A DNA stretch of 64,000 bases from Medakamo hakoo (taxonomy: Eukaryota > Chlorophyta > Trebouxiophyceae > Coccomyxaceae): the NCBI GenBank assembly GCA_026636295.1, contig CP089462.1, forward strand, positions 1,116,001-1,180,000, read 5' to 3'. Every line of letters starts with the position of its first letter. Position 1 is the stretch's first letter. Below the pieces are notes generated by a model. It made no database searches, was not told the origin of the DNA, and was given only the letters and a program-made list of their open reading frames with translations. Made by a program: the position numbers and the translations under genes. Below are positions 29,120 to 39,713 of this stretch, in pieces.

Positions 29120-30512
29120 GGGCGGCGGCGGCCGCCAAGGCGCCGCGCTCGTCCCGGGCGAGGAGTGGCTCGCGCACCCGGCCCTGCCCGCCGACGTGCT
29201 GGCCGAAGCCGTGCCCGGCAACATCCGCCGGGCCGAGCATTTCGTGGCGTTCCTGCGCCGCCTGGTCGACTACTTCAGCGGTCGCCTGGCCGCCCGGGCC
29301 GTGGAACAGCAGACGCCCGCCGCGTTCCTGGCCCACCTGTCAGGCGCGCTGGGCGTCGACGGCCGCACGCTCCGCTTCTGCTACGACCGCCTGGCGTCGC
29401 TGCTGAAGACCCTGGAGATCGCGGACACGGACGAGTTTGGGCCGCTGCACGCCGTCGCCGACTTTGCCACGCTCGTCGGCACGTACGCCCGCGGCTTTGC
29501 GATCATCGTGGAGCCGTGGGACGACCGGGCCCCCGCCATGCCGGACCCGGTCATCCAGCTGGCCTGCCTGGACGCGTCCCTGGCCATCCGCCCCGTCTTT
29601 CAAAAGTTCGGCTCCGTCGTCATCACGTCGGGCACGCTCTCGCCCATCGACCTGTACCCGCGCATCCTGGACTTCCGCCCCGTCGTGGCCCGGTCCCTGG
29701 CCATGACGCTGCCGCGCGAGGGCATGTGCCCCGTCGTCCTGACGCGCGGCGCCGACCAGGCGCCGGTGTCCACAAAGTTCGACGCCCGCGGCGACGACTC
29801 GGTCATGCGGAATTATGGGCGCCTCCTCGTCGACCTGGCCGGCGCCGTCCCCGACGGCCTGGTCTGCTTCTTCGTCTCGTACGCGTACATGGACGCGGCG
29901 GTGGCCAAGTGGCACGACATGGGCATCCTGCAGGACCTGATGGCGCGCAAGCTCGTCTTTGTGGAAACCGCCGACGTCGTGGAGACGACGCTCGCCCTGG
30001 ACAACTACCGCCGCGCCTGCGACTGCGGGCGGGGCGCCGTCTTCCTGTCCGTCGCCCGCGGCAAGGTGGCCGAAGGCATCGACTTTGACCGGCACTACGG
30101 CCGGGCGGTCGTCATGATGGGCGTGCCCTACCAGTACACCCTGTCCCGCGTGCTGCGCGCCCGGCTGGAATACCTGCGCGAGTCCTTCCAGATCCGGGAG
30201 GGCGACTACCTGGCGTTCGACGCCGTCCGCCAGGCCGCCCAGTGCGTCGGCCGCGTCATCCGGTCCAAGGCCGACTACGGCCTCATGGTCTTTGCCGACT
30301 CGCGGTACCAGCGGTCCGACAAGCGCGACAAGCTGCCCGCCTGGATTGGCGGGCGGCTGCGGGACGCCCACCTCAACCTTTCCACGGACATGCTGCTCCA
30401 CGTCACGCGCGGGTTCATGCGGGCCATGGCCCAGCCTTTTGACGCCGGCGCGGTGGGCGCGGCGCTGCTGAGTGAGGCGCAGGCCAACGCGCTGGACCCG
30501 AATGCGATGTGA
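27820..30512 (+). CDS. XPD: XPD/ERCC2 TFIIH DNA helicase (2 exons)
   Basis: Exons 27820-27942 and 28095-30512, 846 residues against ~760 in most orthologues. It starts [20 protein letters not shown], followed across the intron by Walker [15 protein letters not shown]. The iron-sulfur domain cysteines are CVNPAV, KCRRLT, CAWYE and WCPYFLARR. Motif II is [10 protein letters not shown]. The second helicase half has [36 protein letters not shown] and [22 protein letters not shown] is the 5'-3' helicase of TFIIH, acting in nucleotide-excision repair and structurally in transcription. Extra length comes from a linker in the Fe-S region (28460-28610) and a ~28-residue glycine run (29052-29132) inside the Arch domain. 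The intron is 152 bp with a GC dinucleotide tract and ends in C9. This is a well-preserved gene. Confidence 0.95.
28009..28032 (+). repeat. (CG)n run in the XPD intron
   Basis: About 12 alternating C and G units. It has Z-DNA potential, but the tract is short and intronic. Confidence 0.85.
29052..29132 (+). repeat. (GGC)n trinucleotide run coding polyglycine in XPD
   Basis: An uninterrupted run of glycine codons, nearly all GGC with one GGG near the end, encodes about 27 Gly in a row. Nearly pure GGC suggests slippage, so the length should vary between strains. It interrupts the Arch domain but keeps the frame. Confidence 0.95.
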
Positions 30513-31016
30513 GGGGGGAGGAGGCGGAGGGGAGGGGAGAGACAGGGAGGTAGTGGGATTTGCTGCGTGTGTGTGTTAGAGAGAAGTGCTTTTTTGTCTG
30601 CCTTTTGAAAGAGGGCAGGAGGTGCGGGCGGGGTAGGGAGCACGCTCTTTTACAAACGCGCAACAGACCGGTGGGATGGCGGCCGGGCGGGGCGCACAGA
30701 CCCTTCGTTCTTCTCTTCTCTGCCTGGGTGGTTAACTGGTGAAGGCGTCCAAACCCCACGGACAACCGCTTGCCATTTCCCGTTCCACCAAACCCCGCCG
30801 CGCGAGAAAACAACGCTCCCGCTTTTTTTGGATCGTCGTCGTCAAGGCATAATCACACGCACCGTTCCAAGCGCACGCGCGCACGGCCACGGGGAGCCGC
30901 CCGCGCGAGTGCATGGAACTCTGTCACACCCCAGGAAAGAGGGACTGGCCCGTCTTTGTTTATGCTCTTTTCACACGCACGTCGTTGGAAAAATCACGCT
31001 GCTGAGGGCAAAGCGC
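30513..31016. other. Convergent spacer between XPD and the minus-strand LHCII gene
   Basis: No coding signal in 504 bp. It starts with a GA-rich tract directly after the XPD stop (GAGGGGGGAGGAGGCGGAGG). It also contains a T-rich stretch near 30588-30605. The right part (30830-31016) should be the LHCII trailer. No RNA gene was recognised. Confidence 0.5.
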
Positions 31017-32456
31017 TTAGGGGACGAACTTGCCGGCGGACGCGAAGCCGTTGTTGGTGCCCGGGTCGGCCAGGTGGTCGGCCAGGTTGGCCAGGGGGCC
31101 CTTGCCGGTGACGATGGCCTGGACGAAGAAGCCCAGCATGGAGAACATGGCCAGGCGGCCGTTCTTGATCTCCTTGACCTTCAGCTCGGCGAAGGTGTCG
31201 GGGTCGTCAGCCAGGCCCAGGGGGTCGAAGGGGCCACCCGGGTACAGGGAGTCCAGGCCCTCAACGCCGGGGGCCTCGCCCGCCGCGCGGAAAGCCTCGG
31301 CCTGGCCCATCAGGGCGACCTGGACGGCGACCGTCGCGACGATGGACTGGGCGTGGATCAGGGAGGGGTTGCCCAGGTAGTTCAGGCCGTCGTCGGAGAA
31401 GATGGCGGCGCCGGCCTTGAACCAGACCTCGGCGTCGTTGCCGAAGTTGACGCCGTTCTGGGCCAGCAGCTCGGGCGTGACGCAGCCCAGGGCACCCAGC
31501 ATGGCCCAGCGGGCGTGGATGACCTCGATCTCGCGGTAGCGGGCGAAGGTCTCGGGGTCGGCGGACAGGCCGGCCGTGTCCCAGCCGTAGTCACCGGGGA
31601 ACTCGCCCTTCAGGTAGGCGGGGGTGGCGTCCTCGGAGAAGGGGCCCTGTGTGGGTGGGGGATGGATGGGGTGGGGATGGAGTGAGAGGGTTGGGTGGGG
31701 GAGGCATTTTTCATCTCTCCATCTCTCCCTCTCCCCCGCTGGCGCACAGCACCAGGAACGCACCAGGAACTTGGCGCGGTCGGGGCCGTAGAACTCGACG
31801 GCGGCCTTGGCGCGGACCTGAGTATGTATGTGCGTGATGGGAGGGAAGGTGTCAGGGCGACGGCGGAGACGGGGGAGAGGTTGGGAGCGCGCAGCGTGGT
31901 GGGTCAGGCGCGTGTGCCGGAAAAAATGCGAAGGCGAGATAAGACCCTTCGCTCTGGCCGCGTTTTCCGCCCGCCCGCGGCGGGCGACACAGCGAAGCGA
32001 CCGCCCTCGTCGCCTCCCCACTTGCTTGGCGTGCGTCTCGTCCGCCTGGACGGCGAGAGAACGCGCCGGACGAGGCCCGCCATCGGCGGCGGCAGGGCCC
32101 GGCGGTTGGGCGCGTGCGAGCGCTCCCGACCCATGGCTGGCACGAGCCAGCTAACTTTCTTTTGACCCGCGCGCACGCCACACGGGCGGATGCGCCGCCC
32201 TTCCACGCCCCTCGTCGCAATGCCGAGAGCCTCCGACACGCGTACGCGGGGAGAGCGGGGAGGCGCGCGGCGGCCCAGCCGCGTGCGTGAGTAGAGAACC
32301 GCCTCGCTTGTGCGGAAAAAATGGGTGTTGCCGTTCTCTTTTTCCAGCACCCCGCGCGCGGGCGGCGATGCCGCCGCCCCGCGCGACCTCCCAGCCCACC
32401 AAACTCACCGAGCGGGTCGCGGGCTTGACGGCGGAGAAGCGCAGAGCGGCGGACAT
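31017..32456 (-). CDS. LHCII chlorophyll a/b protein, divergent copy (3 exons)
   Basis: Exons 32456-32409, 31817-31764 and 31646-31017, 243 residues. The transit peptide starts [16 protein letters not shown]. The mature part has [18 protein letters not shown], with the FYGP.R trimer motif usual in green-algal Lhcbm, then [20 protein letters not shown]. Helix B is [15 protein letters not shown], helix A is [20 protein letters not shown], and the chain ends FVP. All pigment ligands I can trace are kept (Glu/Arg and His of helix B, Gln and Glu of helix C, Asn, Gln, and His in ADHLAD). Helix C is unusual: the common [12 protein letters not shown] is replaced by [13 protein letters not shown]. It binds chlorophylls a and b around photosystem II. 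Intron 1 is 591 bp, long for this genome. It is the mirror partner of the next gene. Confidence 0.94.
31818..32408 (-). other. Long first intron of the divergent LHCII copy
   Basis: These 591 bp are far above the typical intron here (75-250 bp). The 5' splice site is TCG|GTGAGT and the 3' is CTCAG. No open frame with a domain and no RNA gene were recognised. The partner gene has an equally long intron at the same place, so a conserved enhancer or spacer role is possible. Confidence 0.6.
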
Positions 32457-32618
32457 GGTTGGCTTTGGTTTGGTGGAGGGGTGTGGGGAGGGAGAGACGA
32501 ATAAGGTTGTGGGGGGGGCAGGGCCAGGGCTGGAGGTTGATCTCCCTTTTTTTTTGGTCTCACACCTGCATTGTCTTCTCGACCTATCCCGAACCCCGAA
32601 AAACACACCCAAACGACC
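32457..32618. promoter_or_regulatory. Shared bidirectional promoter of the LHCII pair
   Basis: Only 162 bp separate the two ATG codons, so both leaders and core promoters must fit here. The plus strand is G-rich on the left (GGTTGTGGGGGGGGCAGG) and then has a T9 run near 32547-32555. A C/A-rich leader (AAACACACCCAAACGACC) precedes the right-hand ATG. The left-hand leader, read on the minus strand, is likewise C/A-rich (CCACACCCCTCCACCAAACC). No TATA box is present. Co-ordinated light regulation is inferred from the layout, not shown. Confidence 0.7.
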
Positions 32619-33968
32619 ATGGCCTCGTCCCTCTCCGCCACGCGCCTGACCAAGCCGGTCGCGCGCTCCTCGGTGAGTGGGAAGGAGGTGGGCGTGCGAG
32701 CGCGGGCGGGCCGCGCAGGCCAAGATTTTTCGGGCCTGACCCCCTTCAACCACCCTCTCGCCTGGGACGAGGCGAAGAGAGTGCGGTTTTGGCCGTCGTC
32801 GGTGGCAGGTTGATGCCCTCGCACCCGACCTCGTCACCCGCCGGCGGCTTGCTCAGACCCTGCTCTATGCGTGTGTCGTGGTGGCACAGCCATGAGACGC
32901 GAGCGGCTGGCGTGCGCGTGGGCTTTTCCGAGGCGCAGCTGCTTTATCGCCGAAAGAAAAAAAGCAGTCCCGGGGGAACGCATGCACCTTTCGTGCGGCG
33001 TGCGGGCGCGGGAGGCCGGGCGCCACGCGCTCCCTGCGGGGCCACACGGACCTTGAGCATCGTCCAGCAAGGTCGTCGAGCGAGCGGGCGCGTGTCTCTG
33101 GTCCTCCCTCCCACGCGCGTTTGTGTGCGCCCATACATAAAAAAACCCTCATCCTCACCCAACCTGCCTGCGCGCTTGAGGGGGTGCCGCCATGCACGAC
33201 GGGCCGGACCGGGCACGCTCACGCGCCCCACCCCTCTGACTCACACGTCCTGCCCCTTGACCCACACCGCACCAGGTCCGCGCCGCCGCCGCTGTTGAAT
33301 TTTACGGCCCCGACCGTGCCAAGTTCCTGGGCCCGTTCACCACCCCGCCCTCCTACCTGAAGGGCGAGTTCCCCGGTGACTACGGCTGGGACACGGCCGG
33401 CCTGTCCGCCGACCCGGAGACCTTTGCCCGCTACCGCGAGATTGAGGTCATCCACGCCCGCTGGGCCATGCTGGGCGCGCTCGGCTGCGTCACGCCCGAA
33501 CTGCTGAAAGACAACGGCGTCAACTTCTCCGATGATGCCGCCGTCTGGTTCAAGGCGGGCGGTGCGATCTTCGCGGACGGCGGCCTGAACTACCTGGGCA
33601 ACCCGGCGCTCATCCACGCCCAGTCCATCGTCGCGACGGTCGCGACGCAGGCCGTGCTGATGGGCCTGATCGAGGGCTACCGCGTCAACGGCGGCCCCGC
33701 CGGCGAGGGCCTGGACCCGCTCTACCCGGGTGAGGCGTTCGACCCCCTGGGCCTGGCGGACGACCCGGACACCTTTGCCGAGCTGAAGGTCAAGGAGATC
33801 AAGAACGGCCGCCTGGCCATGTTCTCCATGCTGGGCTTCTTCGTCCAGGCCATTGTGACGGGCAAGTCCCCGCTGCAGAACCTGTCCGACCACCTGGCGT
33901 CTCCCTGGGAGAACAACGGCTTTGCGCTGTCCGCGACGACGCGCTTCCTGCCGACGGAGGGCTTCTGA
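32619..33968 (+). CDS. Major LHCII chlorophyll a/b protein, Lhcbm type (2 exons)
   Basis: Exons 32619-32672 and 33276-33968, 248 residues. After the transit peptide ([18 protein letters not shown]) comes [20 protein letters not shown], then [20 protein letters not shown] and [17 protein letters not shown]. Helix C region is [18 protein letters not shown], helix [16 protein letters not shown], then [16 protein letters not shown] with the last chlorophyll-ligand His. This is very close to Chlamydomonas LhcbM. The protein forms trimeric antenna of photosystem II and is the usual target of state-transition kinase and of the PPH1-type phosphatase. The first intron (603 bp) sits at the same codon position as in the left-hand copy; the second intron of that copy is absent here. 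It ends LPTEGF. Confidence 0.96.
32673..33275 (+). other. Long first intron of the Lhcbm-type gene
   Basis: 603 bp between TCG|GTGAGT and CACCAG. Several spurious frames exist but no domain is visible. Together with the 591-bp intron of the divergent copy, it is among the longest introns in the window. Confidence 0.6.
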
Positions 33969-34268
33969 GCGAAAAAAATGACGGCTTGCTTTGTGATTCC
34001 GAGTGTGTGCAGGTGTAGGAGAAATGAGATGAGATGAGAGACGACAGGAGCCGGGCTGTCCCGCCGCCGAGCGGAGAGCGTGAGCTTGAGACGAAACGCC
34101 AGTGCGCGTGTGCGAGCGTGGCGCATTTTTTTCGGACAGGAAAGAGGGGGAGCCGGGCGTGTCCCGCGCGGGCGAGAAGAGTGTAAAAAAAGATAACCCG
34201 CAGCGCGAGAGGTTTTCTATCTGTCCATGTTTTCGTCCGTCACACACACAATGCACTGTCCCTCCGTC
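33969..34268. other. Convergent spacer between LHCII and the metallophosphoesterase
   Basis: 300 bp without a coding signal. It contains A-rich trailer sequence after the LHCII stop (GCGAAAAAAATGACGGC), a GAGATGAGATGAGA repeat at about 34023-34040 and a TTTTTT run near 34126-34132. Confidence 0.5.
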
Positions 34269-37200
34269 CTAAAACGGCCCCGCCGCGACGGCTGCCCGCA
34301 CGCCACCCGCCGCCGGCGCTGCTTTGGCCGGGCTTGGCACGCGCGCAGGCCCGCCCGCCGCCTGGGCAGGCAAGACCGCCGCGGCGGCCGGGCCAAGCCG
34401 CGGCACGACCACCACGTCCACCGCCTCCCACGCCGGCTCCGCGCCCAGGTCCGCGGGGCCGGCCGTCAAGCCGCGCCCACTCCCACCTCCAGCCGCGGGC
34501 GCCCAGCGGGACGGGTGCGCGGCTTCATGCGCCGGGCGCGAGGCGTCACCGCCGCCACCGGGCCGCCGCCACCGCGGGTCCTCCGTCCAGCGGCGCGGGA
34601 CGGAGGCCACGCCGACGGCGTAGAGGACGAGGTCGCCCGCCGGCGTGATGCGCAGGCGCAAGAAGCCTTTGTGGCCGGGCAGGCGCAGGGCCGAAAAAGC
34701 TTCGTCGTGGTGGACGCCGACGCAGTTGCAGGAAAACCACAGGTAGGCGCCGAAGAGCAGGCCGACGACGGGCGTAGCCAGGAGCCAGTAGTAGGCTGTG
34801 GGCGTGGCGTGGCGTGGCGTGGCGTGGAGTGTGTGGGTGGGGTGGGGGTGGGGGGTGGGGTGGGGTGGGGGTGGGGTGGGGGGGTGGGGGGGAGGCGGGC
34901 GTGTGAGAGGGCCGTGCGGGTTGGAGCGCCCCGCCCCCCCCCCACCCCACCCCACCCACACACACACACACACACTCCGCCCCACCACCACCACCCCACC
35001 CCAACTCACCCAGCAGGCCGCCGTGGAACGACAGGGCTTGCAGCCGGGTCAGGCTGGCCGCCTTCCCACCGCACACGCCCGCCCGCCCCACGGCGATGGC
35101 TTCGGGGACGTCGTACACCGCCATGGCGGCTTTGAGCAGGCCCGGGTACGCGCCGCCCGTCGCGGCCGAGAGGGCAGCCCGCAGCCCGGCCGGGTCGGGG
35201 AACGTCGCCTCCTCAAACGCCCGGTACCAGGAGTACAGCGACGTCGCGCCGGTGCCCAGGCCGGCTGTGCGGGCGACGAGGGCGACGCCGACGTCGAGGG
35301 CGACGGCCAGCACGACGGCGGCCGCCAGGTGCACGGCCGCGTGCGCACAGGCCCAGGCGACCTGCGTCGGCAGGCCGCCCGTCCGCACTCGCAGCGACGC
35401 GGCCTGGGCCAGCGACCGGCGCGTCCCCGGCCGCGGCGGGGGCGCAGGCCCGGGCAGGGCGCCCACCCCACCCGCCCGGGCAAAGGCCAGGCACAGGAGG
35501 ACGAAGGCGGCCAGGACGCAGGCGGACAGGCGGGACTCCGCGAAAATGGCGCCCGCCGCGTCCAGGGCGGCGGCACAAAACGCCGACACCGCCCCGCCCA
35601 AAGTCTTGGCTTCCAGGACGGCAGCCGTGCCGGCGCACCGGGGCAGGACGGACACCGTCAGCGCAAAGTAAATGGCGCCGCCGATGACGTCGAAGCGCGT
35701 GTTGTTGAGGCGGAAGAGGTGGAGGTTGGCGGCGCCGAGGGCCCGCGACGTGGACGGGGGCGGGAACGCGGCCGCGCACACGTACTCCCCGCGCGGGGGC
35801 GGGACGGGCGGCGGCGGTGGAGGCGGGGACGCGTCGGCGAGCCCGGGCGTGGACGCGCGCGTGGAGGGCGCGGTGCCCGGTTCGACGGAGGCGGACCGGG
35901 CGGCCGCGGGGCCGCCCGTCTCCACGCCCGCCAGTTCGGGCGGCACCGCGTCGTCGTCCGGCGCGTCCGGCCCAAAAGTCGCGTCCGTGAAGACGTGCGT
36001 GGGGTGCGTGAACGCGCCGCCCGTCCCGCACACGACCAAGTGTTCGGGCGCGGTGGCAGGCGCGGGGGTCGGGCAAATGAACGCCGGCAGGGGGGCGGGT
36101 TGCTGCCCCCCTTTTTCGCCCGCGCCGCCACCGCGCCCACCCTCTGGCGCAGGCGGCGCGACGTAGGAATGCCGCATGTAAAAGTGGATGTCGCCAGCCA
36201 GGTGCACGCGCGCCCGCCCGCGCAGGTGCGCGGAAATGAGGCGGCCCACGTGCGGGGGCGGGTCCCCTCCGCCATACCACCGCGTCAGCCACTGCGGCTC
36301 GTGCGAGATGAGGATGGCGCCGTCAGACGGACCCATGCGCTCCTCCGCCACACGCGCAAAATACCGGAACTGGGCCGCGTCCAGGTCGCCGGCCAGGGAG
36401 TAGTCCATGCCGAACACCCACCACCCGGCGGGCAGGCGCAGCGCAAAGTAGCTCGTCGCCTGGGGCAGCGCCCACCCGCCCAGCCACCCCCTGTCCAGGA
36501 TGAAGGCCGAAAAGACGGCCAGGCCGTCCACCCAGTCGTGGTTGCCCGGGATGGCGAGGGCGGACGGCCCGGCCCAGGACGCGAGGCGGGACGCGGACGC
36601 GCAGGGCCCGCAGCACGCTGGGGCAGGAGAAGCAGGCGCGCCGCGCCCGCCACCATGGTCGGCGCACCGGCCGGCAGGCAGGGGCGGCGGCGGCTGGGTG
36701 GAGGCCGGGGAGCAGCCCAACGCGGTCGGCGGCACTGCCGCCGCCCCAAAGGGCGACGCGGGCACGCGGGAGGACGACGGGCCCAGGCAGGCCAGGCGCG
36801 CGACCCGCGCCGCGCGCGCGGCAGCGGCCGCGGCCGCGCCCCCCCCGCCCGGCGGCAAGTCGGGGACGCGCACAGCCGTGCCGGCAGGCGCGCCCCGAGG
36901 CCGGGGCAGCGCGTCCTCAAAAGGAGCGACAAGGCGCCGCGCGTACGTGTCGGGCGTCGGGTGCGGGTACGCCAGGTCGCCGCCGATCAGGAGGGCCGCC
37001 CCGCGCGGCAGGACGTGCGTTTCGCGCGCGGCGGTGGGGGGCGCCGCCCCCGCCCCAACAACCTCCGCGGGCGCGACCTGTGCGGGCAGCGGCCCGCCGC
37101 CCCCGCCCGCGCCCAGGAGGCGGAGGCGAGCCGCCAAGTGGGACGGCACAGAGACGGCCAGCCGGGGCGCCGCGAGCGCCCGGGCGACGGTGTACGTCGC

Positions 37201-39407
37201 GTCGCCGCCGTCGCCCGTGTCGGCGATGAAGTCGAGCCACGCGCCGCCGGGCGGCAGGGGGTCCGCCCGCAGGGCCAGGTGCTCGAACGTGCGGCCGTCG
37301 CCGTGGGCGGGCGGGCGGGCCGGGGCCGTGACGGCGGGGACGGACGGCGGCCCGCCGTCATCGGCTTCGGCACCGGCCGCGTACGCGGGCGCCTGGGCTG
37401 GCGCGGCGGCCGCGGCGGCCGCGGCCGAATCCAGCGCGGCCGCGTGCTGGGCGCGCAGGTCGAACCGGCCTAGGAACAGTTTCAGAGACACCGTCAGGCC
37501 AAAGAGCATGCGGTACAGGTCCGCGGACGTGCCGGCGTACCAGGGGACCATCGGCAGGAAGGACGGGCTGGAGGCAGAGGGCGGGTCGGCGGGCGGCGCG
37601 GGCGGCGTGGCTGGGACAGCGCCGCCGCCCTCGGCCGCGCGGCTGGGCGAGTGCGGTGGCGGGGCCGCGTCGCCATCGCCTTCACCGCCCGGCCGCTTCG
37701 CCGCGCCGGCCGCGGCTTCAGCGGCCAGCTCGGCGTCGACGGCCGCTGCGGCTGCCGCCGCCCTGGCGGCCGCGCCGGCCGCAGCCGCGGCCACGCCGCC
37801 CGCGCCCAGGACCGACCCGGCCGACAGCGTGCGGGCCAGCAGGTCGAAGGAGGCGCGGCGCACGCCCGCCCACCGGACGCGGAGGACGCGTGGCGTGGTG
37901 GCGGGCGTGGTGGCGGACGCGGTGGGCGTGGTGCCGCGGGACCGCGAGCGCGAGGGCGGGCGGCCGCGCCGCCGCCGCGCGGCTGAAGCCGACCACCCGC
38001 CGCCGCCGTCGTCGCTGGAGCCGCCCGCGGGCGGGGAGTCGGTGCCGGGTTGAGCGTGGAGCGGAGGGGGGGGCGACCCACCCGGTGCGGTCCCCGCCCG
38101 CGCCGCGGCCGCCCGCCGGACGGCCAGAGCTAGGCCGGTGGTCGAGCCGGAGGCCGGGCGGGCGCTCACCGTCCGGCGCGGGCCACCGCGCGGGAGGGCA
38201 GCAGCCGCAGCAGCCACGGCCGCCGCCGCGGCCCGGGCTTCGCTCTCCGCGCCACCGACCGTCACGGCTGCCGCATAGTCCGCCACCGCGTGCGCGGCGT
38301 ACATGGCGACGCCCGTCAGCCAGAGCGTGAAGACGGGGGAGATGAGGGAGGGCGGCGCGCCCGGAGGCGCGAGCGGGCCGCCGCCGCCGCCGCCGCCACC
38401 GCTGACGTACAGCACCAAGTTGGCAAACGCCGGGTAAGACGCGGCGGGCAGCGGCGCGAGCAGGCCCTGGCAGACGGCGGACCGGACGGCGTCGGGCGCG
38501 GGCGGCGGCGGCGGCGGGAGCAGCGGCGCGGGCGGCGCGGGCGGCGCGGGGCCGCCACCGCCACCGCTGCCGTCGCTGCCGCCGGCGTTGCCGCAAAAAG
38601 CGTAAAACGTCGAGCACGCCACGCCCAACGCGGCCGCGTTCAACAGCGCCACGGGCCACAGGCCGCGCGCTGCGACCTGGCTGGTGCCGGCGGACGCGGC
38701 GGCCGCCCGGGCGGAGCGGGGCAGCAGGACGGGCGCCGCGACGCCCGTCAGCACCGCGGCCGCGTGCGCGGCGTGCGCCGCGCCCAGCACTGCGACGGAC
38801 AGGACGAACACCGTGAGGCCCAGACCCACGTCCGCCCGCACGTCAATGCCCAGCGCGGCGGGCGGCGGCAGGTGGACGACGACGGCGGAGACGAGCCAGG
38901 CGATGTACAGCGTCGTCCGGTTGACGCGGCCGCCCTCGGCCGAGCCCAGGCCGCGCCGGATCAGGGGGCGGGTGTAGAGGTAGGCGGAGAAGAAGAGCGC
39001 CGCGTACAGCAGCCAGAACTTGCGCGTGAGCTCGTACCGGGCCGCGACGGACTGGCGGGGAGTGGTTGAGGTGGGTGGGTGGGCGGCGGGGGTGAGGTGG
39101 CGGGGCGCGGGTCAGGGGTGCGCCGAGGCGAGCGCTGTGTGTGTGCCCTGCGCTGTTTCGACGCGCGAATTGGCACGCTTCCCCTTTTTTCCAAGCTTTC
39201 ACGGCCGCCCAGGGCAAAGCTCGCATCTGTGCTGTCCCACACCCACGAAAAACCGCGTGGCGGAGGCGGGGTGGGCGGGCGGGGCGCGCGTTCAATTGCG
39301 TCTCTCCTCCTCCCTCGCACCTGCGCGCTGTCGTGAAAGACCGCCGCCGCCGCCGCCACGCCGACCAGGTAGAACGCCAGGTGCGTGTGGTGGAACGTGT
39401 CCTCCAT
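34269..39407 (-). CDS. Large multi-pass calcineurin-like metallophosphoesterase (3 exons)
   Basis: Exons 39407-39321, 39051-35010 and 34795-34269, 1551 residues. It belongs to the plant family of membrane metallophosphoesterases exemplified by Arabidopsis At4g23000. N-terminal membrane helices (TFHHTHLAFYLVGVAAAAAV, LYIAWLVSAVVVHL, LTVFVLSVAVLG) precede FIADTGDGGDATYTVARAL and LLIGGDLAYPHPTPDTYARR. The catalytic part continues AIPGNHDWVDGLAVFSAFIL, QATSYFALRLPAGWWVFG, ISHEPQWLTRWYGGG, LAGDIHFYMRHSYV and CGTGGAFTHPTHVF. More helices and a short hydrophilic tail follow. Metal-binding Asp, Asn and His residues look intact. Land-plant relatives are ~1000 residues; the excess is Ala/Gly/Pro insertions, mainly between the second helix group and the catalytic domain. 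Substrate unknown. A phosphodiester substrate at an endomembrane is inferred. A downstream Met (38841) would remove only the first helices. Confidence 0.83.
34796..35009 (-). other. Intron 2 of the metallophosphoesterase, G-rich then C-rich
   Basis: In the gene's sense the intron begins GTGAGTTGGGGTGGGGTGG and continues G-rich for about 80 bases. It then turns into a long C-rich stretch of CCCCACCC units and five ACGCC repeats before the CACAG acceptor. The two halves can pair; see findings. Confidence 0.8.
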
Positions 39408-39713
39408 GGCGTGGGACGGCCAGGTAAGTGAGCGCCCGGGCGAGACCGGGGCGCCGCGGCGCGCGTTCTCCCGAAAAAGCAGCGCGAGTGCGCACAACGA
39501 AGCGTGGAACGAAGAATCCACCTCGACTCTCATTTTCCACCATGGGCATTCCACACTCAACACAGGCTCCCTCTCTTCTCTCTCGTCCCGGAGCGCGGGC
39601 CGGTTCGGCCTCTCTCTCTCCCCCGCTGCGGGAAGGTGAGACACGCCACACACACGCACGCGCAACGCCCAGTCAGTCTCCTCGTATACCCTCCGTCACC
39701 CTCCCTCTCTCTC
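39408..39713. other. Spacer between hexokinase and metallophosphoesterase
   Basis: 306 bp, both neighbours on the minus strand. It should hold the metallophosphoesterase promoter on the left and the hexokinase trailer on the right. A CT run sits at about 39704-39716 beside the hexokinase stop (GA in gene sense). No gene was seen. Confidence 0.5.

Noticed and set aside
31017-33968. Phe in place of Trp in the LHCII trimer motif (FYGPDR)
   Set aside because: Green-algal Lhcbm proteins normally have Phe at this place, so it is not a change specific to these genes.
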